Shown in pieces: positions 15,325 to 24,450 of a DNA stretch of 64,000 nt (position 1 is the stretch's first letter; the number at the start of each line of letters is the position of its first letter). Source of the stretch: an uncultured Eubacterium sp. (GTDB lineage: Bacteria > Bacillota > Clostridia > Lachnospirales > Lachnospiraceae). The stretch spans positions 1-64,000 of the forward strand of contig NZ_CAKRAS010000010.1 of the NCBI RefSeq assembly GCF_934295145.1, read 5' to 3'. The notes under the pieces are model-generated. The model was not told where the DNA came from and did not search any database. It was given only the letters and a program-made list of their open reading frames with translations. A program made the position numbers and the translations under genes.

Positions 15325-15858
15325 TTATTGGCTCATTTTCATTTCTTTTTTCGCCGAATGTCTGTACATACTGATCACGCCGCCTTTCTGCAGCGCAGTT
15401 ACCAGAAAATATGCAAGGATACTTCCTACTACTGTGGAAACAAGAAATGGCACAATGTATACAAACAAACCTCCCGGATTCAATCCCATCATCAGTTTTG
15501 CAACGGGATACGCAGCCAGACCGCCAAGAATTCCGGTTCCGGATGCCTCTGCGATACAGGTCAGCCACAGTTTTCGGAATGCCATATAAGCCAGACCACA
15601 GCATAATGCGCCGATCATACTTCCCGGAAATGCCATCAGGCTTCCCAGTCCCAGCAGATTACGGATCAGGCTTGCACAAAATGCAATGCCGACGCCCCAT
15701 CCCGGGCCAAGCACAACCGCTGCCAGAATATTTACCATATGCTGCACCGGTGCACATTTGCTTCCAAAAATCGGGAAACTGAGCAGGCTTCCTACCACAG
15801 CAACTGCTGTCAGAACACCCGCCATCGCAAGTTTTTTCACTGTGTCACTCTGTTTCAT
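15325..15858 (-). CDS. thiW: ECF transporter S component ThiW
   Basis: A 177-residue membrane protein with five or six hydrophobic segments and the conserved S-component features KLAMAGVLTAVAVV (N-terminus) and SKCAPVQHMVNILAAV. This type, annotated ThiW, is the substrate-binding subunit of an energy-coupling-factor importer, thought to bind the thiazole precursor or a related thiamine piece. The ATPase and EcfT genes are not here, as usual for group II ECF systems that share one module. AGGTTAAGAG precedes the ATG. Its place in a TPP-riboswitch operon with thiM fits uptake of the thiazole moiety. Confidence 0.85.
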   Translation of the reverse strand: MKQSDTVKKLAMAGVLTAVAVVGSLLSFPIFGSKCAPVQHMVNILAAVVLGPGWGVGIAFCASLIRNLLGLGSLMAFPGSMIGALCCGLAYMAFRKLWLTCIAEASGTGILGGLAAYPVAKLMMGLNPGGLFVYIVPFLVSTVVGSILAYFLVTALQKGGVISMYRHSAKKEMKMSQ

Positions 15859-15941
15859 TTTCTCTTAACCTCCTTTTCAACTCTCTTCTTTTTACGAATC
15901 TTCTGTCACGAAATGAGTTTTCTTTTATAAGTCTCCTCATA

Positions 15942-15982
15942 CTGACCAGAATCGTATCTTAAGTCTCACATATGTTTGACTC
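15942..15982 (+). repeat. Hairpin repeat C, copy 3
   Basis: CTGACCAGAATC (15942-15953), then AAGTCTCACATATGTTTGAC, matching the interior of the element at 12607-12648. It abuts the stop codon of cytX at 15982. Confidence 0.6.
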
Positions 15983-17160
15983 TACTTTTCTGTGGACTTC
16001 TCACCCACAAGTTTGCCAATGATCACGCAGATTACAATGGTGATCACCATGTCCGGCAATGTATTTCCAACCGGCAGATCCACCCGCATGAGCAGTCGAT
16101 AAAGTACAAAACCGATCACCCAGATGATGAGATTACGCCAGTCGAAAGCGTTTTTACGTCTGTCCCTGTGTAACAGGAAGAAATCTGCGATCTGAATCGC
16201 AATCATCGGTGCAAATACCGATCCAATCAGATACAGAAAGTCTGTAATATCGTCCATCGAGAACAAAATCGCTCCCACCGTTCCAATGATCGTCACCACA
16301 ATAGCTGCGTATTTTCCTTTGATCTTACTGAAAATGGATTCGCTGGAAATGCCGGCGGAATAAGCATCCAGAAACGTGGTAGTAACCGTGGAAAATACAA
16401 TGATCAACAGGCCGGCAATACTGAGTCCCGCTTTCAGCAAAATCTGTGCGATATCGGATTCACCGGTAAACAACGCTGCACCCATTCCAATGACGTACAT
16501 CCAGCAGCTCACGATACCGTATACAATGGCACTGACCGCCGTTGCTTTCACCGGCTTTTCTGCTTCTCTGGTGTAATCACTGATCAAAGGAAGCCAGGAA
16601 AGTGGCATCGCTACTGCAAGTTCCACCGCTGCGCCAAAAGAAAGACTGTCATCTGCGGTGCTTTGAATGACATTTCCGTCAAAGAAAATCACTTTACACA
16701 AAACCAGTGTAAGAATAAACAGCAATATCATCGCTGCCGTATTGATTTTTCCAAGATTTGTGATGCCGATCAAAATCCATACAACGATCAGCGCACCAAT
16801 GATCAGACACCAGAGCCATCTTCCGGTCGAAACCATGCCATCTACTGCCAGTGCTCCATCGTAGATCATGATAGCGGTCCATCCTACCAGCTGAAGGACA
16901 TTTAAAATGGCAAAAAACTGACCGCCTTTATTTCCAAAGCTGCTCTTTACCGTCTCCATGGCGCTGAGTCGGCTTTTTCCACCGATCACGCCTGCCAGAA
17001 ACAGCATGACACATCCGATGACATGACCAATCAAAATCGCAGCCAGACCTTTCTGAAATCCAAGAGAAGAAAAATAGGTTCCTGTCAGGATTTCAGCAAT
17101 GGACACGCCGGCCCCAAACCAGATCAGGCCGTTTTCCAGAAGGGAAGTTCTCTTTTCCAT
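15982..17160 (-). CDS. cytX: CytX-type HMP permease (NCS1 family)
   Basis: A 392-residue, roughly 12-segment nucleobase-cation-symport-1 protein. CytX proteins in thiamine operons are predicted importers of hydroxymethylpyrimidine. Family-like segments include WFGAGVSIAEILTG at the N-terminus, GGKSRLSAMET and PLISDYTREA. I chose the ATG at 17160, with GGGGGAG 6 nt upstream. The gene follows thiD with only a few bases between, so the two are cotranscribed. With ThiC also present, the cell can either make or import the pyrimidine. Confidence 0.88.
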   Translation of the reverse strand: MEKRTSLLENGLIWFGAGVSIAEILTGTYFSSLGFQKGLAAILIGHVIGCVMLFLAGVIGGKSRLSAMETVKSSFGNKGGQFFAILNVLQLVGWTAIMIYDGALAVDGMVSTGRWLWCLIIGALIVVWILIGITNLGKINTAAMILLFILTLVLCKVIFFDGNVIQSTADDSLSFGAAVELAVAMPLSWLPLISDYTREAEKPVKATAVSAIVYGIVSCWMYVIGMGAALFTGESDIAQILLKAGLSIAGLLIIVFSTVTTTFLDAYSAGISSESIFSKIKGKYAAIVVTIIGTVGAILFSMDDITDFLYLIGSVFAPMIAIQIADFFLLHRDRRKNAFDWRNLIIWVIGFVLYRLLMRVDLPVGNTLPDMVITIVICVIIGKLVGEKSTEK

Positions 17161-17163
17161 CAC

Positions 17164-17982
17164 TTACTCCCCCTGTTCTTTCGTAAATTCATTTTCAATG
17201 GCAAAACCATGATCCATCGGGCCGCTGCCTGCACCCAAATCCAGCATGGCTGCCAGTGCGCTGGAAATATACTCTTTTGCACGTTCCACTGCTGTCTGCA
17301 GATCATAGCCTTTGGCCAGATTAGAAGCGATGGCAGAAGAAAGTGTACATCCGGTTCCATGGGTATTCGGATTATCAATGCGCTTGCCTTTAAACCAGTG
17401 ATAGTTACCCTCTGCAAAAAGCAGATCATTGGCATCATTTAACTGATGTCCACCCTTGCAAAGCACTGCACAGTCGTATTCTTTTGAAATCAGCTCTGCT
17501 GCTTTGATCATATCTTCGGCACTTTTGATTTCCAGCCCCGTCAGCACTTCTGCTTCCGGAATGTTCGGCGTCAGCACTGTAGCAAGTGAAAATAATTTCT
17601 GTTTTAAAGTATCAATAGCATCCTCGCTGATAAGCCGTGCTCCGCTGGTCGCTACCATGACCGGATCCACCACGATATTTTTTGCCTGATACTGCTCCAG
17701 TTTTTCAGCGATCACAGAAATCAGTTCTTTTTCAGAAACCATACCTATCTTAACCGCATCCGGAAAAATATCTGTAAAAATGCAATCAAGCTCCTGCCCC
17801 AGAAACTCCGGCGTTGCATTTAAGATTCCCATGACACCGGTTGTGTTCTGGGCGGTCAGGGCAGTGATCGCACTCATGGCATATACGCCATTTGCCATCA
17901 TTGTCTTGATATCTGCCTGAATGCCGGCGCCTCCGCTGGAATCACTTCCGGCGATCGTTACTGCTGTTTTCATATACTTCAT
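17164..17982 (-). CDS. thiD: Hydroxymethylpyrimidine(-phosphate) kinase ThiD
   Basis: A 272-residue ribokinase-fold enzyme. It phosphorylates HMP to HMP-P and then HMP-PP for joining to thiazole phosphate. Family motifs are the N-terminal AGSDSSGGAGIQADIKT, DPVMVATSG in the middle, and the C-terminal NTHGTGCTLSSAIA anion hole with the catalytic GTGC. The start at 17982 has AAGGAGAGGTG directly upstream. It lies between the HAD phosphatase and cytX genes in the thiamine operon. Confidence 0.96.
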   Translation of the reverse strand: MKYMKTAVTIAGSDSSGGAGIQADIKTMMANGVYAMSAITALTAQNTTGVMGILNATPEFLGQELDCIFTDIFPDAVKIGMVSEKELISVIAEKLEQYQAKNIVVDPVMVATSGARLISEDAIDTLKQKLFSLATVLTPNIPEAEVLTGLEIKSAEDMIKAAELISKEYDCAVLCKGGHQLNDANDLLFAEGNYHWFKGKRIDNPNTHGTGCTLSSAIASNLAKGYDLQTAVERAKEYISSALAAMLDLGAGSGPMDHGFAIENEFTKEQGE

Positions 17983-18021
17983 CACCTCTCCTTCGTTTTC
18001 CATTTCGTAAAGCGCAACTAG

Positions 18022-18780
18022 TTACAGATCCATCCAGTATTGCCGGAATTCCAGCAATGAAGTCAAATACAGCTCCCCGGTCTGACGCACGCCTTCCTGA
18101 TCGGTCTCACCGTCAGCATCGTATACGCCAATTGCTCGAAAACCTGCATTCTTTGCAGTTTTCAATGCATAGAGAGAATCTTCAAAAACCAGTGTTTCTT
18201 CTGGTTTTGTGCCAAGACTATTTGCTGCCAGCTGATAAATCACCGGTTCATGTTTGCTGACGCCTACTTCTCCGGTAGTATAAATCTGCTGCAGATAATC
18301 ATACAGACCATTTCGCTGCAATGCCTTCGTCACATGCTCCCGCGGACTGGAAGTTGCCGCGATCATTTTTACAGCCTGATCCTGCAAAAACTGCAACAGT
18401 TCTCTCGCACCTTCTTTGGGCTGCACTTCGTAAAAATAAAAGTCCCGGATCATCTGCTCAATCCCATTTAAAATTTCCTGTGGTGTATCCGGAAGCTGAT
18501 ACTTTGCTTTCAGATAATCCGCACCCTGCTCCATGCTCATGGAAAACAGGATCTGACTCAAGCCTGCTTCTGGCTGAATACCACATTTTTGCAGATACCG
18601 AACTCCAAGGTCATTCCAGACTGCCATGGAATCCAGTAATACGCCATCCAGATCAAAAATTGCTCCGCAGATTACATTTTTTTGAACTTCCTTTTTCTGC
18701 ATCATATTCCATTGAAGCACATCTTTTTGCCCTGTATCTTTCCGCTCCAAATTTTTCTGCATTACCTTTTTGTGAATCAT
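18022..18780 (-). CDS. HAD-family phosphatase in the thiamine operon
   Basis: A 252-residue haloacid-dehalogenase-fold phosphatase with a helical cap. Motif I is FDLDGVLLDS, motif II is the ATSSPREH region, and motif III/IV is KPEETLVFEDSLYALKTAKN. The sequence resembles beta-phosphoglucomutase-like phosphatases. Its ATG overlaps the thiE stop (ATGA at 18777-18780). The first 40 residues are Lys/Gln-rich with several Met codons, so the true start could be further in. No ThiL or thiamine pyrophosphokinase is visible. A role as thiamine-monophosphate phosphatase, or in another thiamine-intermediate step, is inferred from position only. Confidence 0.85.
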   Translation of the reverse strand: MIHKKVMQKNLERKDTGQKDVLQWNMMQKKEVQKNVICGAIFDLDGVLLDSMAVWNDLGVRYLQKCGIQPEAGLSQILFSMSMEQGADYLKAKYQLPDTPQEILNGIEQMIRDFYFYEVQPKEGARELLQFLQDQAVKMIAATSSPREHVTKALQRNGLYDYLQQIYTTGEVGVSKHEPVIYQLAANSLGTKPEETLVFEDSLYALKTAKNAGFRAIGVYDADGETDQEGVRQTGELYLTSLLEFRQYWMDL

Positions 18781-19433
18781 GCCTTCACCATTTCTGTCGT
18801 AGCAGTTTTCAGATCTTGTGCTGCTTTTCTGATATCCGGCTGCGCATAGATCGCACTGATCACTGCAATACCGCAAATACCACTTCCAGCCAGTGTGGAC
18901 ACATTTTCCTGTGTGATGCCGCCGATGGCAATAACAGGAATGGATACTGCTTCACAGATTGCTTTCAACGTCTCATGCGGCACCTCTGTTGCATCATCCT
19001 TAGAACCGGTTGGAAAGACTGCACCAACACCCAGATAATCCGCACCGTGTTTTTCTGCCAGAATTGCCTGCTCTACTGTCTGAGCTGACACACCGATGAT
19101 CTTATCCGGGCCTAATTTTGCACGGACATCCCCGGCTTCCATATCACTCTGTCCCACATGCACACCATCTGCATCCATGGCCAGTGCGATATCCACATTG
19201 TCATTAATGATAAACGGTACATTATATTCACGGCAAAGCATCTGTAAATCCTTTGCCTCTTCCATAAAATGCACTTCATCCAGCTTTTTTTCTCTTAACT
19301 GTACAAAGGTTACTCCACCATCCAGACTTTCTTTTACTACAGAATGTAAGGTTCTGCCATTTAACCAGTGACTGTCTGTCACCGCATATAAAAGTAACTG
19401 ATCCTTTGTCAATGTATTTCTATCGAATTTCAT
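18777..19433 (-). CDS. thiE: Thiamine-phosphate synthase ThiE
   Basis: A 218-residue TIM-barrel enzyme that joins HMP-PP and thiazole phosphate to give thiamine phosphate. Motifs: VQLREK, DGVHVGQSD, GVGAVFPTGSKDDA (phosphate and diphosphate binding) and IAIGGI near the C-terminus. The start overlaps the thiM end by 14 bp and the stop overlaps the HAD gene start, so the three are tightly coupled. Confidence 0.97.
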   Translation of the reverse strand: MKFDRNTLTKDQLLLYAVTDSHWLNGRTLHSVVKESLDGGVTFVQLREKKLDEVHFMEEAKDLQMLCREYNVPFIINDNVDIALAMDADGVHVGQSDMEAGDVRAKLGPDKIIGVSAQTVEQAILAEKHGADYLGVGAVFPTGSKDDATEVPHETLKAICEAVSIPVIAIGGITQENVSTLAGSGICGIAVISAIYAQPDIRKAAQDLKTATTEMVKA

Positions 19434-20241
19434 ATTTTGCCCCCTGATCTAACATCTGTGCGCTCATGTTGTAAATGGCATCAATGATACGATTACGATA
19501 TGTAGAATTTCCATCGCCAACCTGCATGTTGCTCCAACCGATCTCTCCTGCAAGTCCCATGACACAGACCGCTGCTGCTGCCGCTTCCAGTTTGTTATCC
19601 GGATTTGCTGTAATATATGCTGTCATCACGCCGGATAACTGACAGCCGGTTCCCGTGATTTTTCCCATCTCCGGTCTGCCGTTGCGGATGACATAGCATT
19701 TTTCTCCGTCGCTCACCAGATCAATCGCTCCGGTGATGGCTACGATAGAACCGCTCTGTTTCGCAAAATCTTTGACAAATGCAACTGCCTGATCCAAAGT
19801 ATCCTCTGTCACTGCATCTGCCACATCTGCATCGACACCTTTTGTGGTGCCACTGCCAGAAGCCAGTGTCTTAATCTCAGAAATATTGCCGCGAATCACG
19901 GTCGGATGTAAGTTTTCCATCAGTTCGATGGCCGTATTCGTACGAAGTGTGGATGCACCTGCGCCAACCGGATCAAGTAAAACCGGATGTCCCAGCTCAT
20001 TTGCACGTTTTCCTGCAAGCAGCATTCCTGCGATCGTGCGTTTATTTAATGTACCGATATTGATATTCAGACCTCCACAGATGGATGTGATTTCTTCTAC
20101 TTCCTCTGCTTCATCTGCCATGATCGGGCTTCCGCCACAGGCTAATAATACATTTGCCACATCATTTACAGTGACATAATTCGTAATGTTGTGTACCAAA
20201 GGTACCTGTCTTCTTACATTTTCCAGACATGTTCCTAACAT
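19420..20241 (-). CDS. thiM: Hydroxyethylthiazole kinase ThiM
   Basis: A 273-residue ribokinase-fold enzyme that phosphorylates salvaged hydroxyethylthiazole. Visible motifs are PLVHNITNYVTVND at the N-terminus, LDPVGAGAS, and GTGCQLSG in the active site. I placed the start at the ATG at 20241, which has AAGGAG upstream; the frame is open for 45 more codons upstream, but these run into the riboswitch terminator. It is the first gene after the TPP riboswitch, so all seven genes through thiC are probably under thiamine control. Confidence 0.96.
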   Translation of the reverse strand: MLGTCLENVRRQVPLVHNITNYVTVNDVANVLLACGGSPIMADEAEEVEEITSICGGLNINIGTLNKRTIAGMLLAGKRANELGHPVLLDPVGAGASTLRTNTAIELMENLHPTVIRGNISEIKTLASGSGTTKGVDADVADAVTEDTLDQAVAFVKDFAKQSGSIVAITGAIDLVSDGEKCYVIRNGRPEMGKITGTGCQLSGVMTAYITANPDNKLEAAAAAVCVMGLAGEIGWSNMQVGDGNSTYRNRIIDAIYNMSAQMLDQGAKYEIR

Positions 20242-20321
20242 CTTATTTTTCTCCTTAATATAAAATAACAGCTTAAAAGCAGGGCTCGTTTTTGTTTGCA
20301 CAGATTTTGTGCAAGCAAAAA

Positions 20322-20352
20322 CGGATATACCAAAATCGGTATATCCGCTTAA
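20322..20352 (-). terminator. Regulated terminator of the TPP riboswitch
   Basis: A perfect 10-bp stem CGGATATACC / GGTATATCCG (20322-20331 and 20338-20347). On the minus strand it is followed by a TTTTT run. It lies between the aptamer and thiM. The last aptamer strand (GGATATAGC) could pair with the distal arm as an antiterminator. Confidence 0.85.
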
Positions 20353-20384
20353 TAAACAATATAAAAAATACTGCATCCGCTATA

Positions 20385-20468
20385 TCCCTACGTTGGCATT
20401 ACCCAAATCAGGTTACGGGTCCAGACCACTTAGTCCGCTCTCAGCCTGCTATCGGCAAGCTCCCCTTT
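20385..20468 (-). ncRNA. TPP riboswitch (THI element)
   Basis: Read on the minus strand it contains GGGGAGC, GGCTGAGAG, GACCCGTAACCTGATTTGGG and TAATGCCAACGTAGGGA, the conserved core of the thiamine pyrophosphate aptamer. With the downstream terminator it should shut off thiM-thiC when TPP is plentiful. Confidence 0.97.
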
Positions 20469-20636
20469 TATCCTATTCTTTTGTCATGTTTTACCAAACA
20501 TCCAACTGACAATTATCTGACGCTTTTGTTCAGACTTCTTCTGTTGACTGACGATATTATAACACTGTATTTTTCGAATTACAATATTTTTTGCTGTATT
20601 TATTTGGCATCATTCCACAGACAGTGTTACAGTCTC

Positions 20637-20834
20637 TTATTTTTTCTTTTTCCGGATATGAATTTCAGGAATCGCCACTGATTCATACGTGATCGATTCT
20701 TTTTCTTCCTCATCCTCTTCTTCCACTTCCGGCTCAGTATGAACCTCCGGAACAGCAAGGTTTTCGTATTTTACATCATAGGCTTCATGTGTTGTTTTCT
20801 TTTTGTTCTGTTGTTTTTTCTTTTTCCAAAACAT
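20637..20834 (-). CDS. Small charged protein with internal repeat
   Basis: A 65-residue protein with Lys-rich ends and an acidic middle. Two copies of a short motif can be seen: YENLAVPEVHTEPE and YESVAIPEIHIRK. I do not recognise a family. CAGGAGATGCGCA before the ATG is a good ribosome site, and the codon use looks normal, so I take it as real. No signal peptide or membrane segment is present. It stands alone between the TPP riboswitch and gltS. Confidence 0.6.
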   Translation of the reverse strand: MFWKKKKQQNKKKTTHEAYDVKYENLAVPEVHTEPEVEEEDEEEKESITYESVAIPEIHIRKKKK

Positions 20835-20930
20835 TGCGCATCTCCTGAATATGTGATTATTTTAATAACGATTCAACGCTCTTATACACAAAATTGTCTA
20901 CCCTGTTTTTTTCATGTTTGCCAGAAATCA

Positions 20931-22118
20931 TTATAGCAGGTTTATAAAAAATGTAATGATAAGACTGTTCAAAAAATCTGCAAAAAGGCTTCCAATCAAC
21001 GGAATGAGCAGATAAGCTTTTACGGATGGTGCGTATCGGTCGCAGATAGCCTGCATGTTTGCCATGGCATTCGGTGTCGCTCCCATACCAAATCCGCAGG
21101 TTCCGGCTGCAAGTACTGCCGCATCATAATCACGTCCCATAACGTTGAATACAATGAATCTGGCAAAGATAAACATCAAAAGTACCTGAACGGACAGCAG
21201 AATTACCAACGGTAATGCTAACGCTGCCAACTGCCACAATTTCAATGTGATCATAGCAATACCAAGGAACAGGGACAGACAGATACCGCCGATATCATTG
21301 ATCTCACCCATATAAATTGTAAACTTTCCGGAATATTCACCAATATTTCTAAATAATGCTGCTGCGATCATGGCTCCAATATAAATTGGGAATGTCATGC
21401 CGGTTTTGGTCAGCAGCCAGGAAAATACGGTTCCAAGACCAATCGCCAGGATCAGCTGAAATACCGCTGTCGCATACATAGACGTATGACGGGTATGCTT
21501 TTTCTCATCTTCTACCAGAATACTGTCATCCTCTGCCACCGCTGTGGAAATCAGGTTCTTTTTCTCCACCAGTGATTTACCGATCGGACCCCCGATCAGG
21601 CTTCCTGTGATCAGGCCAAAGGTTGCTGCTGCCGTACAAAGTGTCGTTGCACCGGAAATATTAAAATCTTCCAGAACCGGTCCAAAAGCACCTGCTGTAC
21701 CATGACCGCCGACCATTGGAATAGAGCCGGTACACAATCCGATCAACGGATCTAAGTTCAGAACTTTTGACATTCCTACTGCGAGAAAATTCTGGCAAAG
21801 GATCAGTCCTACAACCAGTCCCAAAAATACAACCAGCGATTTACCACCGCTTTTCAACACTTTAAGGTTCGCCTGAAAACCTACAGAAGTAAAGAAAAAT
21901 ACCATGCAGACTTCACGCAGCGTATCATCAAAGGAAACTTCTGCAATTCCTGTGGCGTACAGTACACAAGTCAGGATTGCAAAAAGCAATCCCCCGACAA
22001 CTGGCGCCGGAATACAGAATTTTTCCAGAAAATTTATTTTTTTCTTTAAGAATTTACCAAGTAACAGAACCAGAACCGCGATGGCAAGGGTCTGATACAT
22101 ATTTAAATGTAGTTCCAT
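20931..22118 (-). CDS. gltS: GltS-family sodium/glutamate symporter
   Basis: A 395-residue membrane protein of the ESS/GltS family with two homologous halves of about five segments. The family motifs GSIPMVGGHGTAGAFG and CGFGMGATPNAMANMQ, which form the re-entrant loops, are clear. It should import glutamate or a similar amino acid with Na+. It follows the TAXI binding-protein gene by 29 nt in the same direction. That pairing is unusual, because TAXI proteins normally feed a fused DctQM TRAP permease. AAGGATTTTT precedes the ATG. Confidence 0.93.
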   Translation of the reverse strand: MELHLNMYQTLAIAVLVLLLGKFLKKKINFLEKFCIPAPVVGGLLFAILTCVLYATGIAEVSFDDTLREVCMVFFFTSVGFQANLKVLKSGGKSLVVFLGLVVGLILCQNFLAVGMSKVLNLDPLIGLCTGSIPMVGGHGTAGAFGPVLEDFNISGATTLCTAAATFGLITGSLIGGPIGKSLVEKKNLISTAVAEDDSILVEDEKKHTRHTSMYATAVFQLILAIGLGTVFSWLLTKTGMTFPIYIGAMIAAALFRNIGEYSGKFTIYMGEINDIGGICLSLFLGIAMITLKLWQLAALALPLVILLSVQVLLMFIFARFIVFNVMGRDYDAAVLAAGTCGFGMGATPNAMANMQAICDRYAPSVKAYLLIPLIGSLFADFLNSLIITFFINLL

Positions 22119-22147
22119 AAAAATCCTTTCAAACTTGTCAGCAAGAA

Positions 22148-23107
22148 TTACTCCGCATTTACCGTAATTCCGTGCTTCTCATAATAAGCGGCTGCCCCAT
22201 CATGGAACGGGATCGTCACGTTTTGCGTCGCACTGGTTTCATCCATCTGCAAATTCAATGGCAGGGAATATTGAATATCCTGCACATGACTGAATAGTTG
22301 TTCTGTCAGATGTTCCACTGTTTTATCACTCAGTTCATCACTGACAAGCAGAAGTGATTTTACACCAACTGTCGTTGTTTCCTCGGATTGACCGCTGTAT
22401 GTATACACCGGAATTGTATATAGCATATAAAAATCATATGCTGCCATCAGTTTCTGGATATGTGTCTCATCCATCGACAGCAGACGGATGCCACACTGAC
22501 GGGTCAGCTCCTCAATTACAGTTGTCTGCACACCTGCGGTACAAAACATAGCATCAATTTTTCCAGAAACAAGAGCTTCTGCCGCCTGTGTATAATCCAG
22601 ATTTTCACAGTCCACCAGTTCATTAGAAAGACCGTAAACTTCAAAAATCTGCTTGGCATTTCTCTCAGTTCCCGACTCTTCCTCACCGATACTTACCTTT
22701 TTTCCAAGCAGATCATCCACGCTGTGGATATCAGAATCTGCGCGGACAACAATCTGACAGGCCTCGGTATACAAAGCCGCTACCGCACTGTAGCCATGCA
22801 ATGGTTTTTTATCAAAATCTCCGGTTCCATGATACGCATCATCCGTCAGATCTGCCTGTGCGATCGCCATCTGAATATAACCATCAGAAAGCAGACGGAT
22901 ATTTGCCGCAGAACCTGCAGTGGAACGCACAGAAAATTGCAAATTCTCATCATCCTGAGAAACTATCTGCGTGTACGCATTTGCAAATGCCGAATACATA
23001 CCGCCCACAGCAGCTGAGCCAAAACGGATCGATGTAGCGGATGCATTTCCACAACCCACAGCAAAAACCAGAGAAAGACTTAAGAATAGTGTTACTATTT
23101 TTTTCAT
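22148..23107 (-). CDS. TAXI-family solute-binding lipoprotein
   Basis: A 319-residue exported protein. A signal peptide ends in a lipobox-like VGCGN (cysteine at about residue 19). The mature part has the TAXI features: IRFGSAAVGGMYSAFANAYTQIV at the front, SVRSTAGSAANIRLL and GKKVSIGEEESGTERNAKQI. TAXI proteins bind substrates such as glutamate for tripartite transporters. No TRAP permease is next to it; GltS is. Start ATG at 23107 with AAAGGAG. Its promoter must lie in the 91 bp after tyrS. Confidence 0.9.
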   Translation of the reverse strand: MKKIVTLFLSLSLVFAVGCGNASATSIRFGSAAVGGMYSAFANAYTQIVSQDDENLQFSVRSTAGSAANIRLLSDGYIQMAIAQADLTDDAYHGTGDFDKKPLHGYSAVAALYTEACQIVVRADSDIHSVDDLLGKKVSIGEEESGTERNAKQIFEVYGLSNELVDCENLDYTQAAEALVSGKIDAMFCTAGVQTTVIEELTRQCGIRLLSMDETHIQKLMAAYDFYMLYTIPVYTYSGQSEETTTVGVKSLLLVSDELSDKTVEHLTEQLFSHVQDIQYSLPLNLQMDETSATQNVTIPFHDGAAAYYEKHGITVNAE

Positions 23108-23124
23108 GAAATTTCTCCTTTAAA

Positions 23125-23163
23125 AGGCAGAGCGAACATAGAATTTACTATGCTGCTCTGCCT
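23125..23163 (-). terminator. tyrS terminator
   Basis: Nested stems AGGCAGAGC/GCTCTGCCT and CATAG/CTATG, followed on the minus strand by TTTTA. It lies 36 nt past the tyrS stop codon and just before the TAXI gene. Confidence 0.8.
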
Positions 23164-23198
23164 GTCTGTTACAATACTCTGATCTGATTGTTCCAATC

Positions 23199-24422
23199 TT
23201 ACTCAAAGATAATTTTACGGTAGTTCTTTTTACCACGGCGTAATACAAAGTCCTCTTTGTTGATATCTTCCGGTTTGTAGGAAACTTCGATGGATGCGAC
23301 TTTCTCGCCGTTTACAGCAACTCCGCCCTGCTGTACCGCACGACGTGCCTCAGAACGGGATGCACATAATCCGGAAGCAACCAGCAGACCCATGATGTCA
23401 ATCTCGCCGTCACGCAGATTTTCTTCTGTGATAGTTGCAGTCGGCATATTTGCTGCATTTCCACCAGAGAACAGTGCACGTGCGCTCTCCTGTGCTTTTG
23501 CAGCTTCTTCCTCTCCGTGAACCAGTTTGGTCAGCTCAAATGCAAGGATTTCTTTTGCAGTATTTAACTGGCTTCCTTCCCATTTATCCATCTCATCGAT
23601 CTGCTCTAACGGAAGGAAAGTCAGCATACGCAGGCATTTTAATACATCAGCATCGCCAACGTTTCTCCAATACTGGTAGAACTCAAATGGAGAAGTCTTC
23701 TCCGGGTCAAGCCATACAGCGCCGGACTGAGTTTTACCCATTTTTTTACCTTCAGAATTCAAAAGCAGTGTGATCGTCATCGCGCATGCATTTTTGCCAA
23801 GTTTACGACGGATCAGCTCTGTACCGCCAAGCATGTTGGACCACTGATCATCACCACCGAACTGCATGTTACAGCCGTATCTCTGGAATAACTCATAGAA
23901 ATCATAACTCTGCATGATCATGTAGTTAAACTCCAGGAAGCTTAATCCACGCTCCATACGCTGTTTGTAGCACTCAGCGGAAAGCATACGGTTTACAGAG
24001 AAATGCGGTCCGATATCGCGCAGTACTTCGACATAATTTAAGTCAAGCAGCCAGTCTGCATTGTTTACCATCAATGCTTTACCCTCGGAAAAATCGATAA
24101 AACGGGACATCTGCTTTTTGAAACATTCGCAGTTGTGGTTGATTGTTTCTTTTGTCATCATCTGACGCATGTCAGTACGTCCGGACGGATCACCGATCAT
24201 AGCTGTACCACCACCGATCAGTGCGATCGGTTTGTTTCCTGCCATCTGCAGTCTCTTCATCAGACACAGTGCCATGAAATGTCCTACATGAAGACTGTCT
24301 GCGGTCGGATCAAATCCGATGTAAAATGTTGCTTTTCCGTTATTGATTAATTCTTTGATCTCTTCTTCGTCTGTAACCTGGGCGATCAGACCACGGGCTA
24401 CGAGTTCGTCATAAACTGTCAT
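23199..24422 (-). CDS. tyrS: Tyrosyl-tRNA synthetase
   Basis: A 407-residue class I synthetase that charges tRNA-Tyr. The HIGH-type signature is HVGHF (in ADSLHVGHFMALC), the KMSKS-type loop is KMGKT, and the C-terminal S4 RNA-binding domain is complete (SRSEARRAVQQGGVAVNG). Length is typical. It is governed by the T-box leader upstream and ends at its own terminator, so it is a single-gene unit. Confidence 0.98.
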   Translation of the reverse strand: MTVYDELVARGLIAQVTDEEEIKELINNGKATFYIGFDPTADSLHVGHFMALCLMKRLQMAGNKPIALIGGGTAMIGDPSGRTDMRQMMTKETINHNCECFKKQMSRFIDFSEGKALMVNNADWLLDLNYVEVLRDIGPHFSVNRMLSAECYKQRMERGLSFLEFNYMIMQSYDFYELFQRYGCNMQFGGDDQWSNMLGGTELIRRKLGKNACAMTITLLLNSEGKKMGKTQSGAVWLDPEKTSPFEFYQYWRNVGDADVLKCLRMLTFLPLEQIDEMDKWEGSQLNTAKEILAFELTKLVHGEEEAAKAQESARALFSGGNAANMPTATITEENLRDGEIDIMGLLVASGLCASRSEARRAVQQGGVAVNGEKVASIEVSYKPEDINKEDFVLRRGKKNYRKIIFE

Positions 24423-24450
24423 AATGTGCTCTCCTTCTTCATAATAAAAA

